Positions 33,743-45,344 of a stretch of 64,000 nucleotides of DNA are shown here, one piece after another (positions within the stretch are counted from its first letter, which is position 1; each line of letters opens with the position of its first letter). Origin of the DNA: Candolleomyces eurysporus (Eukaryota > Basidiomycota > Agaricomycetes > Agaricales > Psathyrellaceae); NCBI GenBank assembly GCA_027579435.1, contig JANBPK010000726.1, positions 62,001-126,000 on the forward strand. Reading direction: 5' to 3'. The notes under the pieces were generated by a model. That model had not been told where the DNA came from. It ran no database searches and was given only the letters and a program-made list of their open reading frames with translations. Position numbers and translations under genes: made by a program.

Positions 33743-36399
33743 TTACACAGATTTCAATGTCAACACCATCAGGAACGCGGTGGCCAGACCGGCGAAGAAT
33801 GTCAACGCGGCAACTGCAAAGGGAGATGTCGACAAAGTAAGCTCGAGGTGAATTTTTGGCAGGGCCAGATGACACGCACCTAGTCTAACATCCAGTTGGT
33901 TTGGTTGAAGGGTGACACTGGGCCCCGCTAGTCCATTGGTCAAATTCAGGGATTTTTCCTGGATTGGATTCGTCTTCGAGTTCGAACTCGCGTCCGATTT
34001 TTCTGTCGAAGATTCCCGATTATCGGGAGTCTCAGTCTCTGACGGTTTAGGATTCAGAAGGGGCAATGACAGCTCATTGATAGACGCCTGCTTCGCCTTT
34101 TGCCAATCCCGCATCACTTCGAGGACCGTGTAAATGTGGTCAATAGAGAGTTGCTGTCTTGCGCCCGAAGCAAATGATTGGGCTACGGATACGCTGTTCT
34201 TGATCTGTGCGCGTAGAAAAAGTGAGTCAGAGTTAAAAATAGATTGTACAGAACGGTTGTGATGTCTAAGTACTCACCTGTCGACCGTTCAAAGAAACCT
34301 TGGCCAGTTCGTCAATGTCGCTCTGGGTTACTGTAGATTTTCCCGGAATTTGGGAAATGAATGTTTCCCAGATCTGCCGACGCGATTCCATGGATAGCGG
34401 AGGGTAGTGAATTGTAAAGTGAATACGACCTGAAGAAAGCAGCATTGATTTAGAGCCGAGCTCGAGAAACAGCAGAGCCGGGACCACATACTTTCGAACG
34501 CAATGTCGCAATGAGTGATCAAATTCGTCGTTAGGATTAGTATGCCTTGGTAGTACTCGAGCTTGCGCAAAAAGATGGAGACAAGAGCGTTACGTTGAAC
34601 ATCCGTACTGTCTCGTTGTGCGAGGAACACATCGGCTTCGTCAAGAAGCACGACGGCTTTCCACCTGTGCGCGAGTTCCAGGACTTGGGTGAGTTTTTCC
34701 TCAACGTCTTCGAGCTTCGTGCCTAGCTCGCCTGCTGAGAGGCAATAAAGAGGGCATTGGGTTGCCTGACATCGATGGAAAGGATAAGGAAAAAATTTGG
34801 GGGAAAGAATGTAACTCATACCTCTGCAACTGCCTCAGCCGTTAGCGTCTTTCCACAGCCGGGAGGACCACATAAGAGGCCCACCAAACCCCTACCCTTC
34901 CCCTTGACAACGTCATCGAATTCGGAGGTTCCTTTCCGATGTTGCTTCACCATTGAGTGCACGAGGTCCTTGAGCTTGGGGTTGAGAACAAGAGATTCGA
35001 AAGGTTTGGAGGTCCAATCGATGTCCGTTAGTCGATCCAAAGCAAACCCACCCCACTGCTTCGCCGTGAACGAGAATCCTAAGACGATTGGGGTGCACAG
35101 CATGTACTGCTCGTTCGTGAGTCTGGTAGGGTCCAAACGGTACAACACGGAGGGGTTGATCAAGGACCTGACTGAGGGTTGCCAAACTCGATAGGAGGCC
35201 GGGTCGATCATCACTCTTCCGTAGGCCTACACAGAGAAGTAGTATGAGCTTGGGTTTTCTGATAATACCGACTCCTGGTGAACGTTGACTCACCGATAAC
35301 CTACGAAGCTCAAGCTCCCAGTCGGGGTTAAACTTTTCGTAGACCGCTGGACCAGCCGCCTCAAAGAAGGCGTGGTCGAGCATCTTCACGAATTTGTGCC
35401 CCCTCGTTATGGCTTTGGAGCGTAGCTCAACCTCCTTCGGGTAGTACTTTAACGGGTAGATGGCCAGGTCCTGTAGTTTGCGTGTTCCATCGAACTCGTA
35501 AATCTTGTGGGTCACGATTGCGAGTCCAAACGTTCTTCCATCGTGGGCAACCATATGAGACCGGATAAACGCATAATATTGCCCAGTTTGCATATCTTTC
35601 ATGATCTCGTAGGTTTGAGCTTTCAGTATGCGCCCTTGGTCGGTGTATTCGTCGTAGCTGTAAAGAAGGCTTCCGGGACAGAACAGGCTCCAGAGGAGGT
35701 CGAATGTAATTGATGGCCACTCCCCTGAGAGCAAAGCCTCGGTATTGGAAAATGTGTCTGCATGGTCTTCGAATATGAATGCGATGGCGGCCTCTAGGTC
35801 ATGTACGAGTTCTTCGTCTGGGTTTCGAGATGCCCGTTCCTTCTTGAGGCATGCTTCGAGCTCGGGATAGGCATGATAGAACAGCTTCTGGTTACACTGT
35901 ACACTCCATAGCCTTTGAGTGACTGGATGAACACATAGACGCCGGGCACTCACAAATGGAGGATTCCTTGTAATTTCCAATCCATCGACACCTTCGTATA
36001 TACTCTGCAAGACGTTGCATAATTTCCGGCTTCTAATATCGACTTCCGTAGTGTAGAGACGGCCCTTGTTGTCGATCCTCCGGCGGACGACAAGAATCGG
36101 TTTCTTCTTGTTCAACTTCTGGAAATGCTTCGTCAAGTCGGCGTTGTTTGTCTTTCGATAAACCGTCGTCCGTTTGCGACTATGAAGTCCGAATAGAGGG
36201 CACTAAGCACTTGTACAATGCCTAAGCGACCTGCAGACACCTACGGGTCAAAACTGCGCCCACAATCAGGATCGCTATTCCATATGCCCGCTTGGCAGAA
36301 CAAAGAATTGACTTACAATTCATCGTATCGCGCAACGGGTATCGCAGGCCCTGCGGCGTCTTCAGTGTGGTCTGCTGAGCCTGCCGTCGCCGTAGGCAT
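33743..36399 (-). CDS. AAA ATPase with C-terminal hydrophobic segment (copy 2)
   Basis: Nine exons on the minus strand: 36317-36399, 36245-36253 (9 nt), 35954-36179, 35294-35896, 34822-35226, 34492-34765, 34278-34429, 33880-34204, 33743-33813; 715 residues. Intron positions and phases are the same as in the copy at 29149-31625, including the identical 9-nt exon TTTTGACCC. Motifs: LCGPPGCGKTLTAEAVAE, VVLLDEADVFLAQRDS, LILTTNLITHCD, FESRIHF. The penultimate exon is longer than in copy 1 and adds a Ser/Thr/Asn-rich linker (TPDNRESSTEKSDASSNSKT). The end is FAVAALTFFAGLATAFLMVL, a clear single membrane span. The two genes are a direct duplication about 4.6 kb apart with divergent tails, so their localisation or partners may differ. 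Confidence 0.92.
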
Positions 36400-36693
36400 T
36401 GCTGAGTGGTGGGTNGGGGAGGAAAAAGAACAGCGTCTTTTGGCGCTCAGGCCTCTGCGCTGACTCGCGGTGACGACAAAAAAAACAGCGCCCATAGTTG
36501 CTTTATCAGAGTGGAACAACGAACATTGCGTAAAGGCCCCGGACTCGGAGCAACGCCTAGCGACTAGAGCGGACGGATCACACGCGGCAAATGTCAGCTC
36601 TCTCCGTGATTGAAATCTTCTGAGCAAACGGCATTCGAATTTCGAGATTGAAAGAATAAAAATAAACCAAAAAAGTTACATAAACGACGAACA

Positions 36694-38482
36694 TCACTCG
36701 AAGATCGAATTTCCCATGTATCCGTCCGAATCTTCGTCTATGATCGAATCTGCATCTGAGTCGGATACATCCTCCTCATCGCCACCTTCCTCTAAACCGT
36801 CACTTTCCACCGTAATGCGATAACGAGTCGATATACTGTTGACGGACGAAGGCCCAATCGCCGAGAGAGAGAAATGGAGTGGCTTTCCGCACTTGTACAT
36901 AGACCTCCTGATGTGGGTTGTGAAGGCCTTTGAGACCTTGTTGTAAAACACTCCATACGCGTGTCCACCGCTCTTATACTTGTGGAAATTTCGAACGTGC
37001 ATCAGGCATAGCTTCTGAAGTCGGGGTAGGCTTTCAGAAATGGTCGCGAAAAGGACTTCCTATCGAAAGATCAACAATTACGATCATGGTTTGTTCTGCC
37101 AGATTTCCGCACTCACCAGAGGCACTGTGGGGTAATGCACTTTCTCGTTTGGCGAGGGATAGAAGTATACCAGATCCAAATGTTCCAGGGATTTGCAGAA
37201 CATAAGGGGTTCGAGGTAAGACTCGTTGATGATCCAAGGAGATATACCCTCAGCCTCCCAAAGTTCTCGTCCACCACACCCAAAGGAAATTTCTTGCAGG
37301 GTATCCCGGTGGTGAGGAGCAACAGAATGAAAGAATCGACTGGCGACTGTATCAGTATCCAATCCATATGGAACATACTCAGTGTAGTCCAAAGTGATCT
37401 CCCGAAGCCCGTCATACGACAGCAGGTAATCGATGAATGACGTGTCCATAGGACGTACTGCCAACCCCTGGAGGCGGATTCCCGAATCCTTGAGACCTCT
37501 CCAAAAGGAAGGAGACATTCCCTTGTGAGCGAGCCCTCGGATGTTGAGATGCGTCAGGGAGTTTAGGAAAGGGATACATGACCCATCCATGTGGAAGCCC
37601 CCTACGTCAATGTCCAATTGTTTGAGGGTTGGGGTAAAGGTGGCCGCACGCAGGAGGTCATCGATGACCGTGTCGAATTCGACGAAGGGAGGCGTAGGCA
37701 CCGAAAGATTGACCGACCAGCGATATTTGCTGATTGCGAATTTTCGTAACGAGGGCGAGTTGGCGATCAGTTGTTTGACGCCATCCAGGATAGGCATCGA
37801 AAGCACAACGTCATGCAGCTCGATATTTTCGAGGTTCGAGAACTGGGACAGCGGGACATCACTGGACGGTTGAAAGGGATGATTGAACCACACTTTCAGG
37901 CTTCGCAACTGAGGTAGTTCCGCGAGAGAAGACAGTACAGAATGGTATGGTTCCCTGGAGGATGCACTAAACCTATGGAGCACAGTGTAAGGACATATTT
38001 CGGAGACAGCTTCCGGGCTGTGCACTCACTCGACTTCCTCGATTCGCGGTAGTGACTTGACTGCAGGGACCAGCCACTCGTTTTGACAGGCAAGCGATCG
38101 TTCACGATTGGGACCAGGCTTCAAATGATCCCACACGGACCGTCCATCCTCGGCAAGAGGAACGAGTTTGTGCACGCGAAGATGTCTTGCCCAACGAGCA
38201 TGCGGGGTGGTTCCTGAGGCTAACCTGGGCAGTAGGTCCAGGACAGTGTCCATGTTCTGTTCAGTAAAACTGATTGTGACTTTCAAGAATACTTGGGGCT
38301 CGAGTATGTCATTGGACGTCTTGCAAAGCAATCTCATCTCGCAATAATGAGCCCATGAGTCGCATCTTCTGAGCTGTGATTATGTGTGTTAGGAAAGCTG
38401 CTGAGATTCAACGGGGGCGACTCACCTCCTCGAAGATTATCTCCAGAACGTCATGCGACAGCACGTCCATGATACCAGCCAT
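36694..38482 (-). CDS. F-box/LRR-like protein, divergent family member
   Basis: Exons 38426-38482, 38030-38373, 37117-37972 and 36694-37059 on the minus strand, in phase, 540 residues. The start MAGIMDVLSHDVLEIIFEE fits the family's F-box-like first exon, followed by MRLLCKTSNDILEPQVF and the LASGTTPHARWARHLRV block. LRR-like segments include ELPQLRSLKVWFNHPF, SLTHLNIRGLAHKG and IDYLLSYDGLREITLDY. The C-terminus is acidic (GLEEGGDEEDVSDSDADSI). Four-exon structure and phases equal those of the plus-strand copies at 50800-57131, though sequence identity is lower, so this is an older branch. Likely SCF adaptor by architecture only. Confidence 0.87.
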
Positions 38483-38733
38483 TGTTTCGAGGTCAATGTT
38501 GTCACAGATACGGAGATATGGGTGCACGTCCTGGGTAGGAAGGATAAACCAGCTTGAAAAACTTTGCTTTATTAAACTAGTAGCACCTATGAGTCATCGA
38601 AAAAGGGCGAGAACTCGACAACCGACGGTACCGTAGTAACCTCCACATGGAAACCACACTGAGATCATGATATCTGCACAGCCAGACACCAAGCTTCCCG
38701 CCGGCGACAGGCAGAGCACAGATGGTCCAGAGT

Positions 38734-39721
38734 TCAATGATCCCAATACGGGCTGCGCCCTTTCGCAGTCGCTCTCTCCTTCTTCACCCCACTTCTCTTA
38801 TCTTTCTCCAACCTCCTGTGAGCCTTCTCCGCTTTGACGTACTCTTCCACACGTTTCTTCGTCTCCAACGAGGTAACGTTCTTCAGACCTCTCGTAGAGC
38901 AGGTTAAGATGATCTCGTGGAGCTATTCAGCGATAGTTGAGCATATTTTGGCATGACTGAGAGAAAGAACGCGCACCTTGGAGAGGCAGTCATCTATATT
39001 CTGCGCTTGCGACCTCGTCGTGGTGGAGGTGACCAAAATAGAATTGGACGAACTGGCATAGTGAGTCTACATAACCACAGATCGATAAAAAAATTCAGTT
39101 TCTTAGAGACAAATCAAGGCGGGAGGGGCTCACTAACCTCCTTCTCCAACTCCCCCCTTGCCCACACAGGCACCCATTCCGCGTCGACCGCACACCTCAG
39201 CGTGGCTTTCGTGTTCACTTTATTAACATTCTATAACCACAAACGATACCACGTTAGCTCTGAGCAACAACCCCGTAGAACTAAAAAGACAGCCAAGAAT
39301 AAACTGAACCGAATTGAAAGTAGCTCACCTGCCCACCAGGCCCCGAACTCCTCGAGAACGTCACCACAACGCCCTTCGCATCCCTCAACACCTCGAACCC
39401 CGCACTCTTAAAGCTCTCCACCCACTTCCTAACATCTTCTACCTCACGAGGCTTCTTCTCCGGGTCAGGGAGTCTGGAAAGGGCCGGCGGCTGAGGCGGC
39501 CTCGATGTCGTTCTCACTACCGACGTTGATGCAAACCCTCTCGGGCTAGTAACCCAAAGCTGTGGTATCCGCCCCGACAGCTGGCCTCGCCGTGCCAGCG
39601 ATGATGGTGCCGCAAGTGAGACACGACGAGCGAGCTGGAGACCTCGTTGCAGATGCTGGAGCATCACAGCATGGATGTTGGAGACAACCGAGAGGCAACC
39701 ACGAGGAGAGCTGAATACCAT
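38734..39721 (-). CDS. Mitochondrial ICT1-type peptidyl-tRNA hydrolase (RF-1 domain)
   Basis: Exons 39329-39721, 39138-39230, 38977-39066 and 38734-38922 on the minus strand close in phase (254 residues). The N-terminus is Arg/Ser-rich with few acids, a mitochondrial presequence; a second Met at residue 20 (MLQHLQRGLQLARR) is an equally good start. The catalytic loop is FSRSSGPGGQ, with GGQ at about residues 129-131 ending exon 1, continuing NVNKVNTKATLRC in exon 2. The C-terminal tail is highly basic (KKRVEEYVKAEKAHRRLEKD), as in ICT1 and Pth4-like factors that release peptides from stalled mitochondrial ribosomes. No codon-recognition domain is present, which separates it from mtRF1. Confidence 0.92.
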
Positions 39722-40337
39722 GATGGCATTGATCTCGGCCTATTTATTCATTCATCGCGGATCACAGGACTGTCTGTCTTTCCCGCTCGTACTTACAAGG
39801 GCGGCCACCCCAGAACGTGAAATCATAGTCCATGAAAACAATGCGAATTGTATTGAACGATGCAACAGTCACAATGTACGTATGTAAGTAAGTAAGTAGT
39901 GGAATGTAAGTAAATACACGCAAAGGAGTCAGTCAGTCGGGGGCGGGTAGTGTGGATGTCTAGGTATCGCAGGCGGTAAGTAGGAAGGTAGGTTTGTGAG
40001 AAAGGTTGGGGCGAGAGTTGGTCATGACGAGGTCGTAAGTAGTAGTAGTAAGTTACACACAAGCACAAAAGACAAAGCAAAAACGAAAAAAGGTAAATCA
40101 AAGAAAAAAAAAGAGAGAGCACATCATCACGAGTCGTAAAGTATCAAAACCATGCACCGAAATCTCCATAACCAGAGTCTGCCAGGGTGCGTATGTAAAA
40201 GTCCGAGCGACGGATGTGCGCCATCAAAGGTAGGTAGGTAGATGAACAACGAGACGAGAGATTAACAGACCACGACCAGCCAGCCAGCCTAAACCACAAA
40301 CACAGAACTCCCAACCGCATGCGGATGCACCAGCAAT
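39722..40337. repeat. Intergenic with short tandem repeats
   Basis: Contains simple repeats: GTAAGTAAGTAAGTAGT near 39882-39898 and GGTAGGTAGGTAG near 40229-40241, plus an A-rich stretch near 40070-40120. Otherwise only promoter and 3' flank of the neighbouring minus-strand genes. Confidence 0.6.
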
Positions 40338-43210
40338 TTACGGTCCCGGAGTCCACGCCGGGCCTAACAGGCTACTGCCCAGTCCCTCAGTCAACGGCAA
40401 CGGGTCCTCTTCCGCCAGCCTATCGCCAGCGCCAAAGGTCACCGCCGAAGTCGTCCTCGTCCTCCCACCTTGCATAGCCGTGGACGAAGATCCCACGGTC
40501 CTTATGGTGCTTGCCCCAGGGCTGAAGTGCACGGAAGGCATGGGGATACCCTCAGAACCGCTCGGAGACCCTGCCGGTCCATCGATGGTCGGGACCTCCC
40601 CATGCTTGAATCCACTGTGCATCCCAATGTCCGCTGGGGTGGCTGCGCGAGGAGGCGTTTGGAAGCCTCGATGGCCTGGCCCCATACCGAACGCTGACNA
40701 TCGGAGGGGGTGGGAGGTGCGGGTCGAACCGCCTGCGTCCTTCTGAGATGATACTCCCAGCACGAACAAGAGAGTGCGAGATGGAGCTTGAAGCGCTGTG
40801 GGTCGAAGGCCTGGATGACGAAGTGGAGCTCAACGAGCCTGAGCCGTCGCGTCTCGAGGCTGCGGCAGATCCTGTGGACCGGATTGAAGGAGGGTTGATG
40901 TGCGAACGCATGGAGTGCAGGGAGCCTTGCTCGGAGGAGACGAGATTCGGATGCGTGAACTGAGGCTATGGTACGAAGAAAGAACGTTAGCTGATGCACA
41001 CTGCATTAAGATCCAAACGCCACTTACCAAACCGAACGTCGTCCTTCTGCCGATTCCAAATTCTGCAAGCGAGGCACCGCCAGGGCCGGAAGCCATGGTC
41101 CTCCAGGTCGTCGTAGCATTCGGTGGTTCCTCTTCCAAGATATCAACAACCCCGGGAGCCTGGTGCTCGCTTTCGGTCACTCCATGCGTTACTTGATGCC
41201 ATGCAGGGGAAGAAGACGCCGCGCTCAGAGATCCGTCACGCGACGACCACGTCTTAGTCTTCATGTGCTCCAAACCAGGTGGGAAAGGATGCTTGGAGAG
41301 CCCAACGCTGCTCACGGTACCCGTGTCGTGCATCGAAGATGACGAGGTAAAGTGGGACAAGGCAGTTGGTGCGGGAAGGTCCAAAATATCAACGTCGGGT
41401 GGAAGCACCTGTGTCACATTGGCAGAAGCTGGAGAATCAATGAATGGGTCATCATAAGCAGGCGGGGAATGAGGGGGAACTGGGACTTGTCCGGCCAACC
41501 ATGCATGCTCTGGCAAGGCTGCACCTGCAGGCGTCAAAGCCCGAGGCGGCGGGGCCAAGCCCGGAGTTGCTGGCAATGAAGATGTCGCGTCGTGCCAAAT
41601 TGTCGCTCCCGAAGCCGATGTACCACTCCTCCCACTGACGNCCGACCCGGGTCGAACACCGTCAGGACCCATACCGATACCACGATTCCTGCCAAAGCTA
41701 TCCGGTCCCTGTTCAGGCTGGAACAAATTTCGCCCAGTCTCAATGTCGTTTTCGGAAAGAGGAACTGCTGAAAATCCAGGCGAATGACGGGAATTACGCG
41801 GAGGCGTTGCGGGCGGAGAGTTCCCCGACCCGAACCAACTCGTTCGTCCGAGGGTAGATAATCCGGCGAGCCCAATGGCATCCAAAAACCTGGTTCGCAT
41901 GGCGCTTGGTTCCGCTTCACTTGAGCCAGGAGCGGTCGAATCGTTAACTTTCACTCTTCTCGCGGTAAGCAAGGCTGCATCTTCGGCATCGACTAAGGAC
42001 GGGCTGGACTGCACAGACGATCGCGGGTTCGGGGATGAGGCGGGTGGAGGGCGAGGGAAGACAACAGGGGCGAAGGCGTTGTCGGGATCCATAATCCGTG
42101 GTGGTGGGGTTAACGGTTCATTGTTGATAGCATAAGCACCGGTGTACTCTCCCTGGTCTTCGTCCTCTTGGGGAAGAACAGACTCTCGATTCAACTCCCG
42201 CATCTCGTCTTCCGATAGACGGTAGCCACCGTAGCCCAACTCGCCCTCCTCGGCCATAGTGGGGAGCACACCAAGGGTAGGGCGCTCGAGAAGAACACCA
42301 TATCCGGAGGCGCCGGTTGAGGATGAACCAGAGGATGACAAGCTTCCGGTCAGAGGTGGAGGGACGCGTGGGACGCCAGGGCGCGAGCCCATTTCAGTGG
42401 CCACTTCTGCCATTGCGGCATCCCGACTGCGCTGGAGGAACGGATCGGCTTCTTCACCACTATGACGTGGGGAACCTTCTCCTGGTGTTCGGCCGCTGTC
42501 CTCTCCCACAATGAAGTAGTCGTCGTCGATAGGAGTAATTGTGGAGAATACGCCGGAACGACGGTTTCTCCGGCCTTTGCACCAGAGCCACATAGCCAGG
42601 AGGAACACGAAAAGGAAGATGAGACCGAGGATGCTGGCAACAATTACACCAACGAGCTGGCCCCTGGTAAGTCCGCCCGATGAGGAGGAAGTCGCGGTCG
42701 GTACTCCCGACGTAGTCGTGAAAGATGTCGTGGGGGTGGTTGTGGTGGCAGGAGTTGAGACAGGCGGAATGGTTGTAAGAGATGTCGTTGTAGAAGACGA
42801 CGTTGATGATACGGTAGGAATGGTAGTCGTGGATGATACTTGAGAGGTAGTAGATGATGTGGAAGAAGTAGGTGTAGAAGTGGAAGTCGTAACGGATGGA
42901 GGTGTCGCAGGGGATGCTGTAGACGTNGGGGGACACCGTCGGTGAGGGTGTGGTGGTGATAAAACCCGTGACGATTGTTGGAGGATACGTTGAACCACCA
43001 TAGGTAAACAGTGTGTTCAGAGGGATCTGTGCGTCCATACGTGTCAGCGCAAAGTCTGGATACAAAGGGAGGAAGACTGACGCTGGGGCCCAAGTACGTG
43101 AGCGGCAGGTACACAATGGTCGTTGAAGTGACCACCTGGCCAGCAGCATTGGTTGCAACAACCTCGGACGGCGTCAGCCATGGAGGATACTCCTGGGTCG
43201 GAGCCGCCAT
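40338..43210 (-). CDS. Ser/Thr-rich single-pass membrane protein
   Basis: Read on the minus strand from MAAPTQEYPPWLTPSEVV. A first intron near 43020-43060 (about 37 nt, short) joins to IPLNTLFTYGGSTYPPTIV. A long Ser/Thr-rich ectodomain (SSTTTIPTVSSTSSSTTT) precedes one membrane span, LVGVIVASILGLIFLFVFLL, and a basic stop-transfer CKGRRNRR. The cytoplasmic part of about 600 residues is disordered with PPPR, SPPAYDDPF and many Ser-Pro sites. A last intron (40966-41037) leads to a Ser/Arg-rich end. The frame shifts at ambiguous bases 42927 and 40699, both in or near homopolymers, so true coding continuity is hidden by base-call gaps. The layout resembles fungal Mid2/Wsc-like wall sensors, but no WSC domain is seen. 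Confidence 0.72.
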
Positions 43211-45344
43211 CGGTCTACAATGGAGGTAGCTTTTGAATAAACTTGGCTGTAAAACAAATCGTTAGTAGTGAACGTGGGGTCTTCCTATCTGTACAGGACG
43301 TCAGAGGCGGCAATAAAAGGGAGAGCGAGAGACATACGAAGATTTTGTGTTCTGGTATCGGACGTCGCGNAAAAAAGGGGAGAAAGGAACAGGTGGCGGA
43401 GGGGAGGAGGGAGGGGGATGGGAAAAGCCTGCACGCTCCCGACACGGTTCGACAAGTCGAACATGGTCACGTGTTACTGCAATGGAGGTTGCCCAAATGG
43501 GCGCGGCGGCTTTTGTGGCGTGCTCATCGTTCCTCCCTTCGACAGAGCGGTGATGGACGCTCCAGGACGTAAATTAGACACTGCTAGGTCATCCATCCGC
43601 TATAATGCACGAAAGAAGACCGTGCATTAGCCCTTAGGAGGATCGCTTGGGCAATTCCACCGTCCCGAAATATGGCGCGGAATCAATGTTGGTGATGGTG
43701 GCGCCCACTCAGTGCCTGAAAGGCTGCCAGTACCTGTCGAGGACTTGGTGGAGTGCAATGGTGCATGGTTAACAGTGAGAGAGAGGAAAAGAGGTCGTAT
43801 TGTCGGGATGAGAGTCTCTTTATAGCATCGCGGTTACCTTGAGGCTTGAATCCGAGACATGTAGCTTACGCCTGTTTGTCGGAGAAGCCTTTGAGCGGAA
43901 GTATGCCGGACATTGCCGGCCGGCGACAAGCAAAAGCGCAGGTTTCTCCCCGTGAGTCGCCTGTAATGACGCGCCAATTTCAAGGTTGGCACGCATTGAG
44001 CCCTAAGTGTCTCTGTTTCTCACCGATGGCTTGTAGAAATTATTTTCGAAGCTCCAGGCTCTAGAGCGCGACATTGTATCGGCACACCTGAGAGGGGAAG
44101 TAATGAAACCTTGAATCAATATGCGGTATGTAAATGAATGATAATAATGCTACAAATGATTATGTATCGCTATGATGAGAACATATGTTAAAGTCGTGCA
44201 CGTCGTCAGTTGTTATTAAATGTCAGTCATCAACCGTTAAGTCCGTCCAAACCCCAGAGACATGCCCAAATCAGACTCAGCGAAGCTGTCCTGCAGTTCG
44301 CAAAATAAGTAAGGAATGAATCAGTAACGAAGGTCGATGGGGCGACGTCCGCCTGCCACACGTCTTCATAGACCTTATGAATTCCGATCAGGATTAGATA
44401 CTCAAACTGGATAGAGTTGGCGGCATGTGCCATTTTTTGGGTCATTGGAAAACCAACAAGAAAATCGAGAGAAGGTGTTGCGGACTGAAAGCCTCGCAAT
44501 GCGAATGAAGAGGCCATTAAAGTCCATCGCAAGATCATTATTTCTATGAAGGTATGGATCCTCGTAGTATCATGACGATATCCTCTTGAAGAGGGAGCAA
44601 GCAATAGGCGACGGTAACGTTTACAGCAACACGCTGCCCAAGGCCATGAGCGCTCCAGCCTTCAAAGCCGCCTTCCACTGCAGAAACAACTAGATTTTGC
44701 ACCTTGTGTACATAAAGCAACGCTCTACAAACAAATATCGAGTTCAATGCAAACTTGCCACTTCGAGTGGAACTTCCACGCACGTTATACGTTTGTTCCC
44801 GAGGTTGGCTTTACCGGGCCTGATTCTCAGTCTAAAGCAACGAACTTTGACTACATAATGGCTCGTGTTGAGAACTAGCTGAGTCTATTCAGACTTTTAT
44901 TGGGGGGGGGGGGTTAAAGGACGGTTTGTGCAAAGGAACAGGAGTGGCAACTCGGTCTTCGAAAAATGTTGGATTGGCGCCTGAGCTCAAAAATCACCGA
45001 TGACGTAGTGACTGGCGGCTAAGAAGATAAGATAAGATAAACCCGGCTCGACTCTGGATCAGGGATGAAGCAAAACTCGTTTGTCCACGACGTCCGTCTA
45101 TTAGCGTCAAGCTTAATTCTTGCCAACGAATTCGGAGAATGGCTCCCACTCGCCCAATCAAGCTCTCTTTGCCCGCAATATACGCCAATGGTTTATAAAC
45201 TTTTCGTGCCATAGCAGGACACCATTGAAAGCCTGTTACGGAAGCTTGGATCGGACCTTGCCAGTGAGCTTGATCGTGACGTCTCGAATGTGAATGTCTC
45301 TTACACTCTGACCACCATCTCTCTATCACAACCTGACTGCTTGC
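43211..45344. other. Long gap with one doubtful small ORF pair
   Basis: The first 600 bases are the likely promoter of the membrane protein gene and include the ambiguous base at 43370. Overlapping minus-strand frames at 44544-44783 (VCRALLYVHKVQNLVVSAVE) and 44230-44604 could form a small two-exon gene but have no recognisable domain. A run of twelve G occurs at 44902-44913. Confidence 0.4.
45026..45040 (+). promoter_or_regulatory. Triple GATAA repeat upstream of the lipase gene
   Basis: Three direct GATAA units in a row lie 305 bases before the lipase start; a TGACGTAG element is at 45001. GATAA is the core bound by fungal GATA factors, which control nitrogen and iron genes. Whether it works here is inference. 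Confidence 0.4.

Noticed and set aside
40200..40245. GGTAGGTAGGTAG as telomere-like repeat
   Set aside because: Fungal telomere repeats are TTAGGG-type; this is a short simple repeat within a gene-dense region.
42259..42843. Plus-strand frames opposite the Ser/Thr-rich membrane gene
   Set aside because: They mirror the Ser/Thr and TM codons on the minus strand, where signal for a real membrane protein is much stronger.
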